A stretch of 64,000 nt of DNA from contig NC_031495.1 in the NCBI RefSeq assembly GCF_000237925.1, positions 36,425,511 to 36,489,510 on the forward strand. The letters run 5' to 3'. The DNA comes from Schistosoma mansoni (lineage: Eukaryota > Platyhelminthes > Trematoda > Strigeidida > Schistosomatidae). A model generated the notes under the pieces. The model had not been told where the DNA came from. It did no database searches and saw nothing but the letters and a program-made list of their open reading frames with translations. Position 1 is the first letter of the stretch. Every line of letters starts with the position of its first letter. This document shows positions 26,001 through 37,789 of this stretch, piece after piece. Both the position numbers and the translations under genes were made by a program.

Positions 26001-28638
26001 CACTGGGATCCTGTATGCGTGTTTCGGAGACACAGCATACATCAATGGTACGAGATTCTAGAGTTTTAGCTAAGGAGGCCTGTTGACCGATTTGGCTTAA
26101 AGTACGTACGTTGAAGGCTCCAATGTGTAGTTTGGAGCGAGGTTTTAGTAGACCTGGGACAGCGTTTCGCGCACTAGAATCGTTGGTCATGGTGACACTT
26201 GAGGAGGAAACCGAGAGAGGAAGTTTAGTGTTGAAAGTCAAGGTAGAAGGAATAGTAGGAAGTGAAGAAGGAGATTGATTATGAATACAGTGGTCTTGAG
26301 TGTTGCTAGAGGTATGAGGGCAGTTACCACTTCCCGGTTGCCCACACCGTGGAAGGATTCTTCTAGAGGTACCTGAAAAGGAAATTGGGTTAGAAGTGGT
26401 CTTAATGACCTGAGAGCGTGACCGCAGTGCCCAAGGGGCAACTGCTTGAGGTCGGTCACACACGACCGGGATTCGGGATTTGGACCCTCATTTGAACGAT
26501 AAGCCATATCGCATGACAGTTGAAAACCCATTAAGAGACATATAAGGCTCTAGACAAAGCGAAGACTAACCTTGCAAAAGCATATCATATGACATTACAA
26601 ACTTACAAACTTATGATAAAATTAAGTAAGTGGACTACCTTAACACACTGAATGATCGCTTTGGTTGTAATGAGAAAGGGAAACTTTGAAGACACTATAA
26701 CAACTAAGCTTAAGATCACCAGCTTAATTTGTGTCCACTACATATTGGTATAATTACCTTCCATAGATAGTAACACTCAGTGGTCAGAAACAGCTTATGA
26801 CTACAGCAGTTTACTTTAAGTATAAAGCTCCAAAAATAAATAACTGTTTATACAAAAACAGAAACTCACGGGGCCAAATCCACATATTACATGAAGTAGC
26901 ATACAAAAAGCCTGCAAGAAGCAGGATAGCAACAGGAAATAGGATAACTGGTGCATCTTTAGGAAGCGTACCACAGTTGACTTCCAAACTAGCATTTAAG
27001 GTAGGTTGGTTATATACAGTACGGTAGAAACTGGTTGGAATCTGTGCAGGACAACCGTAAAGAATGACAGGAGTATATGGCACTTGCCAGGTATCACCAG
27101 AAACTGAGTACTCCACAACAACAGTGATAATATATGCTGTAGCCGGACGTCGTGAGACGATAATGTTAATAAATCCATCGTTAGGTGTGAATTCACTATT
27201 TTAAAAATATCCAGAGTAAATTCAGTTGGTACATTCAAAATATACAGTAATAAGAAAAATGATAACAAACTTAAATTTTTGTTTTCCTTTTAGGCTTACG
27301 TTAGCAAGACAAAACTGATGCTCCTTAAAGTAATTCATATAAACTGACTTAAGTGTACGAAAAACATAAAATGAGGGACTTATAATACATGAGTACAGAA
27401 CAAGTTAAGTAGTATATCAATAACAAGCCAAAAATACTGAACTGCAAGTAGTGAATTCGTGCCTTAGGGGAAGTAACACTCGGCTATCAACAATTGGGAT
27501 AAAGCTCTTCTTAGCCTAAAACCAGGGAAACGAAGCCATATTTTGGGAAGTTAGGGTCATCAAGAATGTGACCGGTTACTTGTTATTGTATGTAAAGGTG
27601 CAGTATAGTTAAGACAGATCAAAGCCAAAGAATGGAAGGGCACAAAACTAAACTAAAACTTGCCATCGTTGTTTGAGTGGGTTCGATGTGAGCTATATCT
27701 AGCAACGTATAGTGTGAAATAAACACGTGAAAGCTAGGCTTGAAATAAACTTTCAGCATAGTGAAGTTTTTGCGTAACTCATATGATTGTACACATTACG
27801 TTCATGGGACCAATGACAGTAACGTCAATGAGACACTTACCTCTGGTGAAAGGACTGTATGTAAGCACCAACAAATGACGAATGGCCAAAGTTAGCCATG
27901 TTTTTTAAGACTGATGCAACTTCATTGGGACTAGGATTCACGAAGGCTCCATAAGAGCCACCAGCAGTTATTAGTGGTGCGCCATAAATGTGATAAACTA
28001 GGCTCCCTGATGGCTTACTTGTGGTAATCCTGTGGGAACACGCAAAACCGCCTGGTCCGACAGGTATAGAAGCTGCAGAGAACTGGAGAGCAGACGTCCA
28101 ATAGCTTAAAAACTCAATGCGTTTCGGGCTTGAAAGATCTATATTTTTAGTCATTATATCTGTATTGATGGCTGTATTTATGAAGTCACTACGCGAACTA
28201 CGACCACAACCGCCTGGCAACGGAACTACAAAGATAGATTTATAGCACTACCGTAAACATACATTCTGATCCATATGCAACAGCTTTAACCCACACAGTT
28301 AGCGGAACACTATAGGAAGAATAAACGTAGAACGTTGACAATGTTTTGTTTTCAGTAAAACCAGCTAAGCCGCAATGAGCCGAGTATTGTGAAGTGTCAT
28401 ATGTAAAAGAGGCTGATGTGGACACTAGAAGTGGATTGAAGGGACTGTGTACTTGATAAACAATAAATTTGCTCCCTGGTGGGATTTTGAGAACTCGGAC
28501 GTACAGCAACCCGTTGACAGAAATGTTTGTGAATGATCCATGTTCAATAGTGATTATCGTATGTGCAAAACACTCCTGAATATGCACGGAAGTTAACAAC
28601 AAGTAAGGGGCGAGTTGAAACCACAACATACCGCCCAT
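11078..28638 (-). CDS. TM7SF3-like seven-transmembrane protein (complete, nine exons)
   Basis: Exons in transcript order: 28638-28263, 28225-27841, 27195-26870, 20761-20645, 16371-15787, 15235-15135, 13402-13231, 12292-11872, 11291-11078. All have GT/AG ends and compatible phases; the sum is 2697 bases, 898 residues plus TAA. The start at 28638 gives a signal-peptide-like MGGMLWFQLAPYLLL. Residues 30-330 form an extracellular domain with the family landmark PGGC (about 130). Membrane segments lie near 333-358, 366-395, 402-427, 577-596, 607-630, 631-675 and 689-712. The ILWWRY motif after the third matches VWWRFG of human TM7SF3. Human TM7SF3 is about 570 residues (recalled). The extra length is a loop of about 145 residues after WWRY and a long cytoplasmic tail with EKQPLL. 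Human TM7SF3 is reported to dampen stress-induced cell death; its role in flukes is unknown. Confidence 0.88.
14290..14405 (-). repeat. tRNA-headed SINE fragment
   Basis: On the minus strand, AGGTTCGAGCCCCGCC is a good polymerase III B-box, preceded about 45 bases earlier by a tRNA-like start (GGAGCGGTGAATTAGTG). It differs from the two ribozyme SINE families, and I see no hammerhead beside it. It lies in TM7SF3 intron 6 (between exons at 15135 and 13402). Confidence 0.5.
16465..16660 (-). repeat. Second-family SINE with the ribozyme core deleted
   Basis: Read on the minus strand there is GCTCAGTGGTCTAGAAGTTAA (A-box region), GGTCCTAGGTTTAG (B-box region), then GGATGCACTCTGCACGAC running straight into TAGTGCTTCCAGG. 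Compared with 3995-4055, the stretch with CTGAGGA, stem II and GAAA is missing. So this copy keeps its promoter but cannot cleave. It lies in TM7SF3 intron 4, close to the exon at 16371. Confidence 0.6.
16700..17750. other. TM7SF3 intron 4, no recognisable feature
   Basis: AT-rich sequence with no exon, SINE box or retrotransposon motif that I could recognise on either strand. Confidence 0.5.
17755..17923 (-). mobile_element. Short non-autonomous RTE derivative, cut by an assembly gap
   Basis: A TTTATTTAAACACATAAATA tail is followed by TACAAGGAAGCACC, then the junction and leader landmarks (AAACCGAAGCAGGTGG, GAGCCTTTGACC). This is the minus-strand form of the leader-plus-tail element. The rest of the leader should lie in the N run that begins at 17924. 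Confidence 0.65.
17924..18701. other. Assembly gap (778 N)
   Basis: Unknown sequence inside TM7SF3 intron 4. The left flank is a repetitive element, which probably caused the break. Reading frames that cross the gap have no meaning. Confidence 0.99.
18702..19500. other. Unclassified GC-richer segment beside the gap
   Basis: This stretch is less AT-rich than its surroundings and has short open frames on both strands (plus 18779-18961, minus 19148-19427), none of which I recognise. The composition suggests an eroded transposable element whose other part is hidden in the gap. I cannot name a family. Confidence 0.3.
19500..20640. other. TM7SF3 intron 4, no recognisable feature
   Basis: Ordinary AT-rich intron sequence between the unclassified segment and the exon at 20645-20761. 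I see no second exon here; the family's second membrane segment is fully supplied by the 20645-20761 exon. Confidence 0.5.
21170..22606 (+). mobile_element. RTE retrotransposon fragment (copy B), with assembly gap
   Basis: 5'-truncated copy entering at the end of the endonuclease ([17 protein letters not shown]). It runs through the linker ([20 protein letters not shown]), a gap of 200 N at 21592-21791, then the region after the RT YxDD block ([33 protein letters not shown]) and the C-terminal [13 protein letters not shown] and [10 protein letters not shown] blocks. An 18-bp deletion (GMR joined to NLLLQDW) is shared with the copy at 50643-54255, and the two are nearly identical by eye. It breaks off near 22606 before the family's 3' tail. 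It lies in TM7SF3 intron 3, opposite to that gene. Confidence 0.85.
21592..21791. other. Assembly gap (200 N)
   Basis: Exactly 200 N, probably a nominal size. The related copy at 50643-54255 has about 985 bases between the same flanks, so the true missing length may be larger. Confidence 0.95.
22939..26477 (-). mobile_element. RTE retrotransposon (copy A), 5'-truncated, with 13-bp TSD
   Basis: ATTTGGACCCTCA occurs at 22926-22938 and 26478-26490, a perfect TSD. The 3' end (low coordinates) is a short CTGA-repeat tail, typical of RTE elements. A single open frame of about 829 residues (26463-23974) holds the endonuclease ([45 protein letters not shown]) and the RT ([66 protein letters not shown]). 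One frameshift near 24030 and a stop after VFANLLHL interrupt the end of the RT and the C-terminal part (to about 23130). The first few hundred leader bases seen in other copies are missing. It lies in TM7SF3 intron 3, on that gene's strand. Confidence 0.93.
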
Positions 28639-29765
28639 ACTGAATTGCCGCTCGTGCGGCCCCAATTAAAAACATCGCGTCTTCACTTTGCTCTCCTCCA
28701 GTAAACAATACTTCATCCCCATAGAAACTTTGAACTGCTATATATTCAGGAAAGACTTATCTGAGTTTTTACACTTCGTTTGTAAATAGAAGGATGGTTT
28801 GTTCTAGTCACTTTGTATTAAACTGTGTGAATCAAGTTTTCACTTCCATTTTTGCCGAGTACAAATAGCCAAACGTTTGTACCTTCGAATCTATTTCTAG
28901 TGGCAGAGTAAAGTTCTTGGTTATGGAGAATCGCAGTTTTTTTATTCCCTCTAAATCTATAAAAATGGGCATAGTGTTAGTTGACAGCTCTAGACAAACT
29001 ACCCATCCAGCTGAACGATTTCTACCTTAGACTTCAGGCAACTGATGGTTAGATGGTACGTAAAATACCTCCAGTATGAAAGATAATTGACGCGTATCAA
29101 CTGACTGCATATAAAGGGCTGGCTCATGAGGCCATGTTCAAACTGTTTCTTTAACCTCTGTCTACTAATATATTTCCTCGATAACGTCATATTTGTTCTA
29201 TTCGGTCATCGAAGTGGCCTCAGTACCTGAGTATCAGGAGGAAGTTGAAGTAATTCAGGCTAGGTATTAAACACGAGGCGTGACTTCGACTCAAGCTAGG
29301 TCACAACATTCTTGGCTAACTCAAGCAGACCTGGACTATACGAATATACCATATATATTAGTGATCTACATGTTCAATAATGGGAGGAGTTATTGGCGCC
29401 TGGTTTACATGGCAATAATATCTGTGGAACTGACGAACGGTGTAGACTTTCTTTTCAAACAATCAATGAAGGTTTCATCTCTATGACTTCTTGAAGATAG
29501 TTCCACAACTTCTTTTTCCGGAATTTCTGGTGAATTCTCATACAAGCTCTTCAGTTATGTATCAAAAATTTCTGTCCGCTTAGGTGTACTGTAGTATTTG
29601 CAGGATCTGTGAAATAACACAAGTAATCTGGCCAAATCATCCATCAGGTCAGACGTATCTTAAACCTGGAAGACTGACCACTGAGAGAAATGTGGTTTAT
29701 TTTAACTTATAAGGTCGGACATGAATTAGTTAGGTGATACAGTAAACCTGCAATTCAACAAAATA
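28639..29765. other. Upstream flank of TM7SF3
   Basis: Upstream flank of the TM7SF3 start codon, where its promoter and 5' UTR should lie. No TATA box or clear motif stands out, and small open frames (such as 29280-29486) do not look coding. Confidence 0.4.
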
Positions 29766-29769
29766 ACCG

Positions 29770-32700
29770 CAACATTATTATTATTCGCAAGCACCTTATG
29801 GGTACATAAGTGTTGTGAAGGAACCATTTCGAATCTCTTCAAAAATGCAATAATACAAAGGTTTCAACAATGTTAGCATTACATTTGCCATATTTGAAAA
29901 GGAGAAGAGAAAGAAAATAAAACAAAATATTAATAATGGAGCAGTAATAGAAAATCAGATTCTGTGTAATTGAGAAGAATTGATTTTAAAAAAAGGAAGA
30001 AACTAAGGAAATAAAGTAAAGGAGACGTGGAATACATAAGTAGTTCAATAAGCTTGTTCATGAACACAGAACAAGAATAAATGACTATGTATGTATCGCG
30101 AAATGAGTAATAAAAATAAAATAAAACAAAGTAAATTATTAAGTAAATAACATCATTGCGGTGAGATATGATTGTAGGATAATTGTTTGTGCAGTCATAG
30201 TTTGAAGTAATGCTATGAAAGCCTGGATTCAGCTCAAAGGATGAGTCGTATACGCATAGTGAAAAAAGAGTCTGAGAAGTTGATTCAAGCGTAACACGAG
30301 TTATTGTCTTAATTAAAAACTTCACAATTTTAAGAATAATATTTATTTAGAGAGAAAAAAAGGGGAAAAGAGATAAACACGTATTGAAGGGGTCCAACCA
30401 TGATAATAATAGTAGTGTAGTAGATATAGACCTCTAAAGTAAACCAACGATTAAAAAATTAGGAATAATCCTTTGGTGCACTCAGATAAATGCATGTAGA
30501 TCTATGCAGTAGTATACAAAATGAAACCGGATAATAATATAAACATTCGTGCAGTAATACTTTGGAATGATGTTATCATAGTCAAAATTAATTACAATCA
30601 AATATGATAATAATAATAATAATCAAATATAAATATATACATGTGGTGAAGATAAAATGAATCTGAGAGGTTAATTTGCTCAATTGTAACGTACAGTAAT
30701 TTTTTTGTTTTTAGTCATAGCCTTTGGATGTTTTGGAATAAAATATGTTTAGAAGGACAAGAAGAGATGAAAAGAATATTTTATGTGTCAACGGACCATA
30801 ATGATAATGATAACAGCAATAATTATAAATACCAACATAAGCAGACTTCATATTTTAAGATGAATAAAAAAAAGAAAAGGATATAGACAAGAAGCGTTTC
30901 AAAGGTTTCACTTTGCTTTTCAGTCAATTAGATAGATGACTGACCTTGTTTGTATAAATCATTATTAAACATGTTGATATTCAATAGATGACACAATCCA
31001 CTTTCCGAAAAAAAATCACCAAGGAGACTTCGGTTGTAGTTTCACTGCATTGGAGGTTCATTGGTAGTCTGTTCAACATGGTTGAGTAGCGAATAATGAA
31101 AAAATTCTGGCGTAAATTTGTGTGTGTTCTTGAAATCGCTAGAATATTTTCCATATTGTGTAGATTGTGAGAAGATATCATAGAGTATGAAGGGGTGGAT
31201 ACCGAAAAATAGGAACTACCGTTAATAAGCTGGTAGGTAAAGATAATCTATACTTTGATCCGGAGAGGAGGAGAATGAATAAACCACTTTTAGGTCATTG
31301 TCAAAAAGGGAAGGTTTACCATACTGAAAGAGGGAACACACGCCACTGGTAAAAATGAGAAAGAGTAGTGGAACAATCACGCTTCCTTATATAAACCCAC
31401 CGGTTACATTCACCGGTTTACAGTAGCAAGATCCAAAGCGGACAATTTGGCTGCGTTCTTCTAAAACATGATTTGGGCAAAGACAAAAAAGAGATTCTGT
31501 ATGTCAAATGAGTTTATTTTTCTCTGGTTGGCGTTTTCTAAGCGAGTTGGTTTTCTACGGGATGGGGTCGCTAACCCCATGCCCAACCCTCCTCCTTTAC
31601 GCGGGCTTGGGACCGGCAGTGACCCCCGGAGGAGCTACAGGCGGCCTATGCTCCATTGGGAGTAACAGGCGTAAGTAAGTATGTCAAATGAAGAGAGTTT
31701 TGGAGGAAGAAGCCTGTATGAGACGCTGTCGAAAGCCTTACTAAAATCGAAGCACAGAATTATCACTGGATGACCAACATCTCTTCTCTGAGTAATTTTA
31801 TCAAAAACTTCCAGAAGCGATGTGAAGCATGAGCATTTAGTCATAAACCCGTGTTAGGATGGGTTAATCAGACTAGCAGAATGTAAAAATGATAATAGCT
31901 GTTTGTGGGTGATTTTTTCCATAGTTCTTGATAGCACGGATGTCAAATTAATTGACCTATGGTTAGCAATATCACTACGTGATCACATTTTGAATCTAGG
32001 GGTGATAAGTGATGTTTTCCATACAGATGGACAGGTCCCATATTCCGTAGATAGGTTGAAAAGTTTTAAACAAAATAATGGAAATTCTCTATTACCATAT
32101 TTCACAAATGATGAAGGAACCCCGTCAGGTCCACCATCATAGAACTTTTTCAGCTCAACCATGACCTGCTTGATGTTGGAGGGTATGAAATCAATTTTCG
32201 ATAGGTGTATGGATGTCAGCATTCGAAATGTAATGACAGAGCCTGCAGATCCAGTGTTGTAGCACTTCGGGAAATGTCGACTAAATTGTTATCAAATAGT
32301 ATCAGGTTTGCCAACAGTGATTCTACTAATCATGAAGAATGTAGTCGTGTCAAGAGAATTTGACTTCAGACAAGATTTGAAAAGCCAAAGTATTGATAAT
32401 TCTGGGCCTTTACTACGTAGGGCTTTATTTTCTATATTCACAAGATACTCGTGTTTAGATGAAGCATTTCTATCAATTAAGTATACTCTGAAGTGCATAC
32501 AAGTCATTATGCTCTCAGTAGTGATGTTTTAATTTCCTCGGCTTTCAAAATTTTTGAGAGTATTCTGGCCCCTATTAGCGTTATAAGCCACATGGCTAAT
32601 AATTGGTGCTATGCAGTCAAGGTAATATGTCAGGTGGTGGAATAGATCAGAAAGCTCAATATCAATATTATTTGTGGTAAAATAAGTTTCCCATGGTAAA

Positions 32701-33720
32701 CAACGAATAAGAGTTTCAATGCGCTTCCAGGTTTGTTGATCAAAGTGTCTACTTTGGTACTTTATTACAGCTTTAGAGTTCATTTGTATGGCGTTTAAAG
32801 AATGAATGATACTCAATACAACTCTATTATCACTCATAAAAAACTCATGACTGCTATTCACTGAGATAGATCCTATGTTGATTGTAAACAATGACTCAAG
32901 TATATTATTCCTCCTAATCGGTTTTCGGACTCATCGGACCCATCCACAAAGTTCTAGTATTTCACCTAACTCGCCATATCGACCTGGTACCAGAGTCCAG
33001 CCCCATGTAATGTTTGGCAGATTAAATACACCTCCGATGACTATAACAGTATGCAGTTGGTGCGAAGCAATGGAAAAGGTGTTTGTTAGTAATGTGTCAA
33101 AATTAGTATCCGCATAAGGTGGTCTGTATATGCATCCAATCAGTAGATAGTTTTGATATCCACAGTTTGCAGTAACCAAAGTGGACTCGTCTGTAACATC
33201 AAGAGATTTATCCTCGAATTTTCACGCCTGAATGTTCGAACGGACATAGATAATTGTACCACCTAATCCATAACATCTATTGATTCTAAAGAAAACTTAG
33301 TTATCTACATGCAAGGAGTGATCGGATATAAATGAATTGCACCACGTTTCTGTAATAAGTACAATGGTTGGATTTACAAAGAATAAAAGGGTTTTAAGAT
33401 GAGTAATTTTATTAGGCGGACAGCACGCATTGAATGACAGAACAAGATACTGAGAATTATCATGGTGAAACAGATTAGGGTATAAATCACAGTCGGTATT
33501 TTCATGAATACTCGTAGGATTGGCTAAGGCAAGAGTTGTGTTGCGAGGGGAAATATATTGAAATATATTTACCATTGCCGGCGGAAAAGCCAGTAGAAGT
33601 GCAAAAAATGTCTTCTCATTGCTATTAGATATAACATCTGATAAAGGCATAGTGTACATATTGGGAGCCGGATCAAGAGATCTATCAGATCTATGTGTGC
33701 GACCAAGTGGCCATTTACAA
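29770..33720 (-). mobile_element. Decayed CR1-type LINE
   Basis: Read from high to low coordinates it shows an endonuclease start (VLSFNACCPPNKITHLKTLL, PTIVLITETW), then LLIGCIYRPPYADTNF with VIVIGGVFNLPNITW. RT blocks follow (GGPDGVPSSFVKYG near 32100; VIILCFDFSKAFDSV near 31760) and a C-terminal piece (NLRQNFFIIRYSTMLNRLP near 31120). A long pyrimidine-rich 3' UTR ends in an AATAATAATA-type tail at about 29775. The frame is broken many times, so this is an old copy. CIYRPP and FDFSKAFDSV fit the CR1 group known from schistosomes. A 168-bp RTE scrap interrupts it at 31512-31679. The 5' boundary is approximate. Confidence 0.8.
31512..31679 (+). mobile_element. Rearranged mini RTE insertion (inverted 5' end joined to 3' end) with TSD
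   Basis: TATGTCAAATGA at 31500-31511 and 31680-31691 is a perfect 12-bp TSD inside the CR1 copy. The insert has two parts. Positions 31529 to about 31640 are the reverse complement of the RTE 5' leader (compare 9092-9195), ending exactly at that leader's first bases (CTACAGGC). The remainder is the RTE 3' end in sense orientation (GGCCTATGCTCCATTGGGAG, ending GCGTAAGTAAG, as at 60391-60425). This is the layout expected from twin priming. Confidence 0.8.
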
Positions 33721-34124
33721 CTCAGATTACTTACCCGTTATCATTTTATTCACTGAGCGTTTATATACATGTATTCCCGACAAGATTTGTCCTATTCTCT
33801 GAACGCACTAAAGAAGCAGGATATCCTGGCTGATAGATTAGTATGAACCAGACTGATTGTTGGACAGTGAAAATTCAACGTACGGTTTGGTAATTGGAGC
33901 ACTCACACTGTTTCATCTGACTCTAGTAAATCAAGAATACTAATCGAGTGTCACAAGTACGTTTGCTAGGCTTAATCTTTCAACTCTCATTAGGTAGTGA
34001 TATCGGAAAAAGTCATTAAGAGTCTGATTGTAGCAGCTACTACATAACGAGGGAAGCAAGTGAAGTCAGGGTTGTCTTGTTCCAACATACAGTCGTTCAC
34101 CGATGGAATAGAATGAAAATTGTC

Positions 34125-34290
34125 TATTATATCTATTTATTTGAACACATAAACAATGGTACAAGGGGACATTAAATACATATGAACCATACGATACCAA
34201 TGAGGCCAGAAGTAGTTATCATTGATTTGTGTGAGGACTGTGTTGCTGCCCGGGTGCCACTTCCCGAGCCTACACAAACTGAGGAGGTAA
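34125..34290 (-). mobile_element. Short non-autonomous RTE derivative, 5'-truncated
   Basis: The TATTTATTTGAACACATAAA tail, then TACAAGGGGACATTAAATAC, GACTGTGTTGCTGCCCGGGT and the start of the leader part. Only the 3' third of the element is present, as expected from incomplete reverse transcription. Confidence 0.6.
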
Positions 34291-35349
34291 GTAACTACTA
34301 GCGGTGGTGTTTTTAGTCTAATAGCATGTTTCTGACACTTAACTGTTAATCTCTGGCTGTAGATCTACTATGACATATGCACACTAAATCATCTAACTGG
34401 CCAATTTGGTTAAAGATAATTGTTTACTATATGATGCACTATGAAAATTTCCTTTCCTAAGGTAGGAAAACAAGAAGTAGAAGTTATTTTCTGCATTGAG
34501 CCCTGGGTAAACCCGCAATTTTATGTTAGTTTAGGGGTTAAAATGTAACGACTTGGTTTGGTTGCTTAGGCGTTAGTTTCAAACATTTTAGTAATATCGA
34601 AATACGAGAGCTTAAGTATTTATTCGCCGCCTTCTTTTGTATATGTATCATTTCCTGTTATTCTGTATTTAGATTTGAGAAAATCTGTGTGTTTGAAAAT
34701 GATAATCTTGCGCTCAAACTGTTCTGTTCCATGATCTAACTGAAGATCTATTCGCTACTAGTCTGGCTTCTTCCGAAGATTGAACGAGGCAACCCACGAG
34801 CAAGAAATTGGTGAGCCTCATGTCGAACATCTAGTTAATTTTTTGCCTATTCTTTTCGATTTTTAGTCGTAGAGTAAACTTAATTATCTTCAACATAAAC
34901 TTCTTAGATATTTTTTTTCTTGTCACAACATATTCGTGTTGAAATCATTATTTACCCCTTTCATATCACACTACTATTGTAATGATCAAAACACTAGTTG
35001 GGGACAATCGAACATATTTAAGCACAAATTACAAACTATTTTACTAAGATCTGATAACCATTCGGCAAACAGTTAATTTGCAAAATAACAATCGATTGTC
35101 TCAATCTTCACTGTTCCTTCTGTAAATATCAATCCGTCTTCTCTAATTTCATTGTTTATGCATTTTTCTACAAATTGCGCTTCATTTCAGTTCTTTCCTT
35201 ATCGGTCTTCTGCCAAAATACATTCTATGCCTGACCATCATATACTACTTTTGAGGATACAAGTAAACCACACCACACATTATATATATATTGGTCATCT
35301 ACCACATATCAGACTCAGTACAAACCGAAAGCCTGGAGGATAAATGTAA

Positions 35350-36160
35350 TTTTGACACCAGTAGATATAGACACTGTTATGACTACGAAGGTCCGACTCC
35401 CAGATTCCGATCGCAGTGGCCCCGTGTCGTGGTTTGCTGAACCAGAACATTCCGCGAGACACAAAATTAGATCTGCGGGAACTCGCTACCGAGATTTATG
35501 CTCTTCTCTCCCCTTCCAGTTGTCAAGGAAATCCGAGACTCAATTTCGAGTCCACCAACATCAAAACCACACACCATTTTAAAACGAGAGATAATGAATC
35601 GTCCATACTTATCAGACGTCCGAAGAACCTAAAAAATCTTCCGAGGGGAAATATTAAATGATAGATCGCCACCACACTTTTTACGTCGCCATAAGGCTAT
35701 AATGGTCGACAACACAGTGAGAAAAGCAGTCCTAAAACAAAGACAGATGCAAGCACTCCTATGCTACATCCAACACCGTTCGAATGCTTACGACCATGCC
35801 CTTTTTTCATCTTACTTAGCGTGTATCGCAGAGAGCATAATGGAAAGGAGCCCCACAAATTGATCACCTGCGATATATCATACACAAAAAGAACCATCGG
35901 AAAACCCAGTCATATTAGGACTCATGTAAAGCGTTGAAATAATATGTTTCTACAAGGGCAAGTGCACGCCATTTTTACAGGCATGATCTACAAGTTACAT
36001 CTACTGGTTCACAGTATGCGTTTCAAGCAGGGTTGTTTAGTAAATATAATCTACCCGTTCATTCGCTCAGATATACTGTTTAGTCTTCAAAACATTTTCC
36101 AAAGGGGCTTGCGTCCACGTTACAAATCAGATCCAATCTCGGTAAAATTATATTAGGATT
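35350..36160 (+). other. Unclassified GC-richer segment with broken open frames
   Basis: Overlapping open frames (35352-35582, 35416-35661, 35944-36156) and a more balanced base composition than the flanks suggest former coding sequence, probably from a mobile element. I recognise no domain, and no splice-joined frame is convincing. It is not called as a gene. Confidence 0.3.
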
Positions 36161-36879
36161 TCGGTCATGCTAAGTGTATATGCAATCCAGGTTTTTTAGT
36201 TTATAGTTACTATAAAGTATATTTGTAGAGCGCTTGGTGGGAAATATGTCTTTGAGAAAACGCGAACGTCAAGTATGTTCAAGGCATCAGAAGCTCCTTA
36301 GCTGAGCCCTAGGAGCGAGATTCTGAAAAATGAGGAACAAAGAAGCAGAAAGGCACTGGAATATAAACACTAAACAATGCTTAACATTTAGTAGTGGAAC
36401 AAACAGGGGTATGATAAATTATTAGATTGAATTTATACCAGCTCTAGTTGCTAGAGTGAGATGTGATCAGAGGCTCCATATCAAAGAATGCAGTTATAAA
36501 GAACAACGAATTGTGATATTTATCAAAATGGAGTAGGTTCAAATGAAGGGAGCGAAGTCAAGGTTGGAATAAGGAAGGCTATTTATTAGGACAGAGAGTG
36601 CACATAGAGAGCAAAGTGTTAAGAAAACTATATATATATAACACATAGAAATTTATATTTCTCTGTCCTTTTCAATTAATTATGACATTGATAGGATCCT
36701 TCTAAATTATTACTGCACAAGAGTTTATACTAATATCAAGTTTTACTCGGTATCCTATTACATAAATTTACTTGTATTTACCCAAGTGAACTTAAAAATG
36801 TTTTTATAATTAATGGTCCACTTCAGAGGTCATGCTTGAACCTTCTCGCTAAGTGTTCATCTTTTTTGTTTTCTAGAAT

Positions 36880-37515
36880 TTTCTTTTCCTCTCTTCCTTC
36901 TAAATAAATATTATTCTTAAGTATCCGAAGTTCGTAATTAAGACAATACCTTATGTCACACTCAAATTAACTACTCAGACTCGTTTTATCTTCACTATTT
37001 ATACATGACTCATACACGTCGATTTTTGATTATGTACGTAATTGAGACTTTCATAGCATTGTTACAATTCATTGCTGCAAAAACACTTGTTCTACCATCA
37101 CATCTAACTGCAGTAATAAGTCATAGTCTTAGTTGTTCATTTATAATCTTTTGCCGTCTTTTTTGTTACTCGTTCGGCGATACATACATGGTCGTTTATT
37201 CCTATTTTGTGTTTACAAACATGTTTATTAAACTATCTACTTATTTCGCGTTTCCCTCATTTCTCTTCCCTTATTTTCTCCATTTCCTTCTTCAAATTCA
37301 ACTCGATATTCATCTTAGTTACACAGAACCTGATTTATTTTTATTCCATTACCACCATTACTTTTTTCTTTTTTCCTTTCTCTCTTTTTATTCGAATACG
37401 GTGAAAGTTGTGCAAACATTACTGAAACTTGTGTATTCTTGCACTCCTGAAGAAACTTGAAATGGTTTCTTCGAAACACTTATGTGCCCACAAGATGTTT
37501 TTGAATAATAACAAT
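36880..37515 (+). mobile_element. 5'-truncated CR1 copy (3' UTR only)
   Basis: This is the inverted, roughly 70%-similar (by eye) counterpart of 29770-30360. Shared landmarks are CTAAATAAATATTATTCTTAA, GATACATACATGGTCGTTTA and CACTTATGTGCCCA, ending in an AATAATAACAATAATC tail. The long open frame across it (37005-37460) is a product of the pyrimidine-rich UTR, not a gene. The two copies face each other across about 6.5 kb. Confidence 0.7.
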
Positions 37516-37789
37516 AATCATACGCTTGGATAGAACGTTGGTTAAGTATCATCCCTTGAAAGGAAATGTAGTTATTACCATGAGCGAATTTCTTTAGAAA
37601 ATACGGTGATCAAGCGTATAATGGCTAACCAACATTGAAAAACTTGGGGATTGTGAAAAAAGCTTCAGCTCATTCATATCACAACGTTACTAGCTTTACT
37701 ACTATCGGCTTTTACGTGGTTTACATATGTTACCTTTGATTTTCTTCTAAGTAACACTTAAACTCAGACAAGCAGTTCTATTTAGCTTG

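Noticed and set aside
23129-26477. Host endonuclease or craniofacial development-like gene
   Set aside because: Such names are often given to RTE proteins; TSD and tail show a retrotransposon.
37005-37460. 151-residue hydrophobic open frame, membrane-protein-like
   Set aside because: It is the pyrimidine-rich CR1 3' UTR, matched by the inverted copy at 29930-30325.
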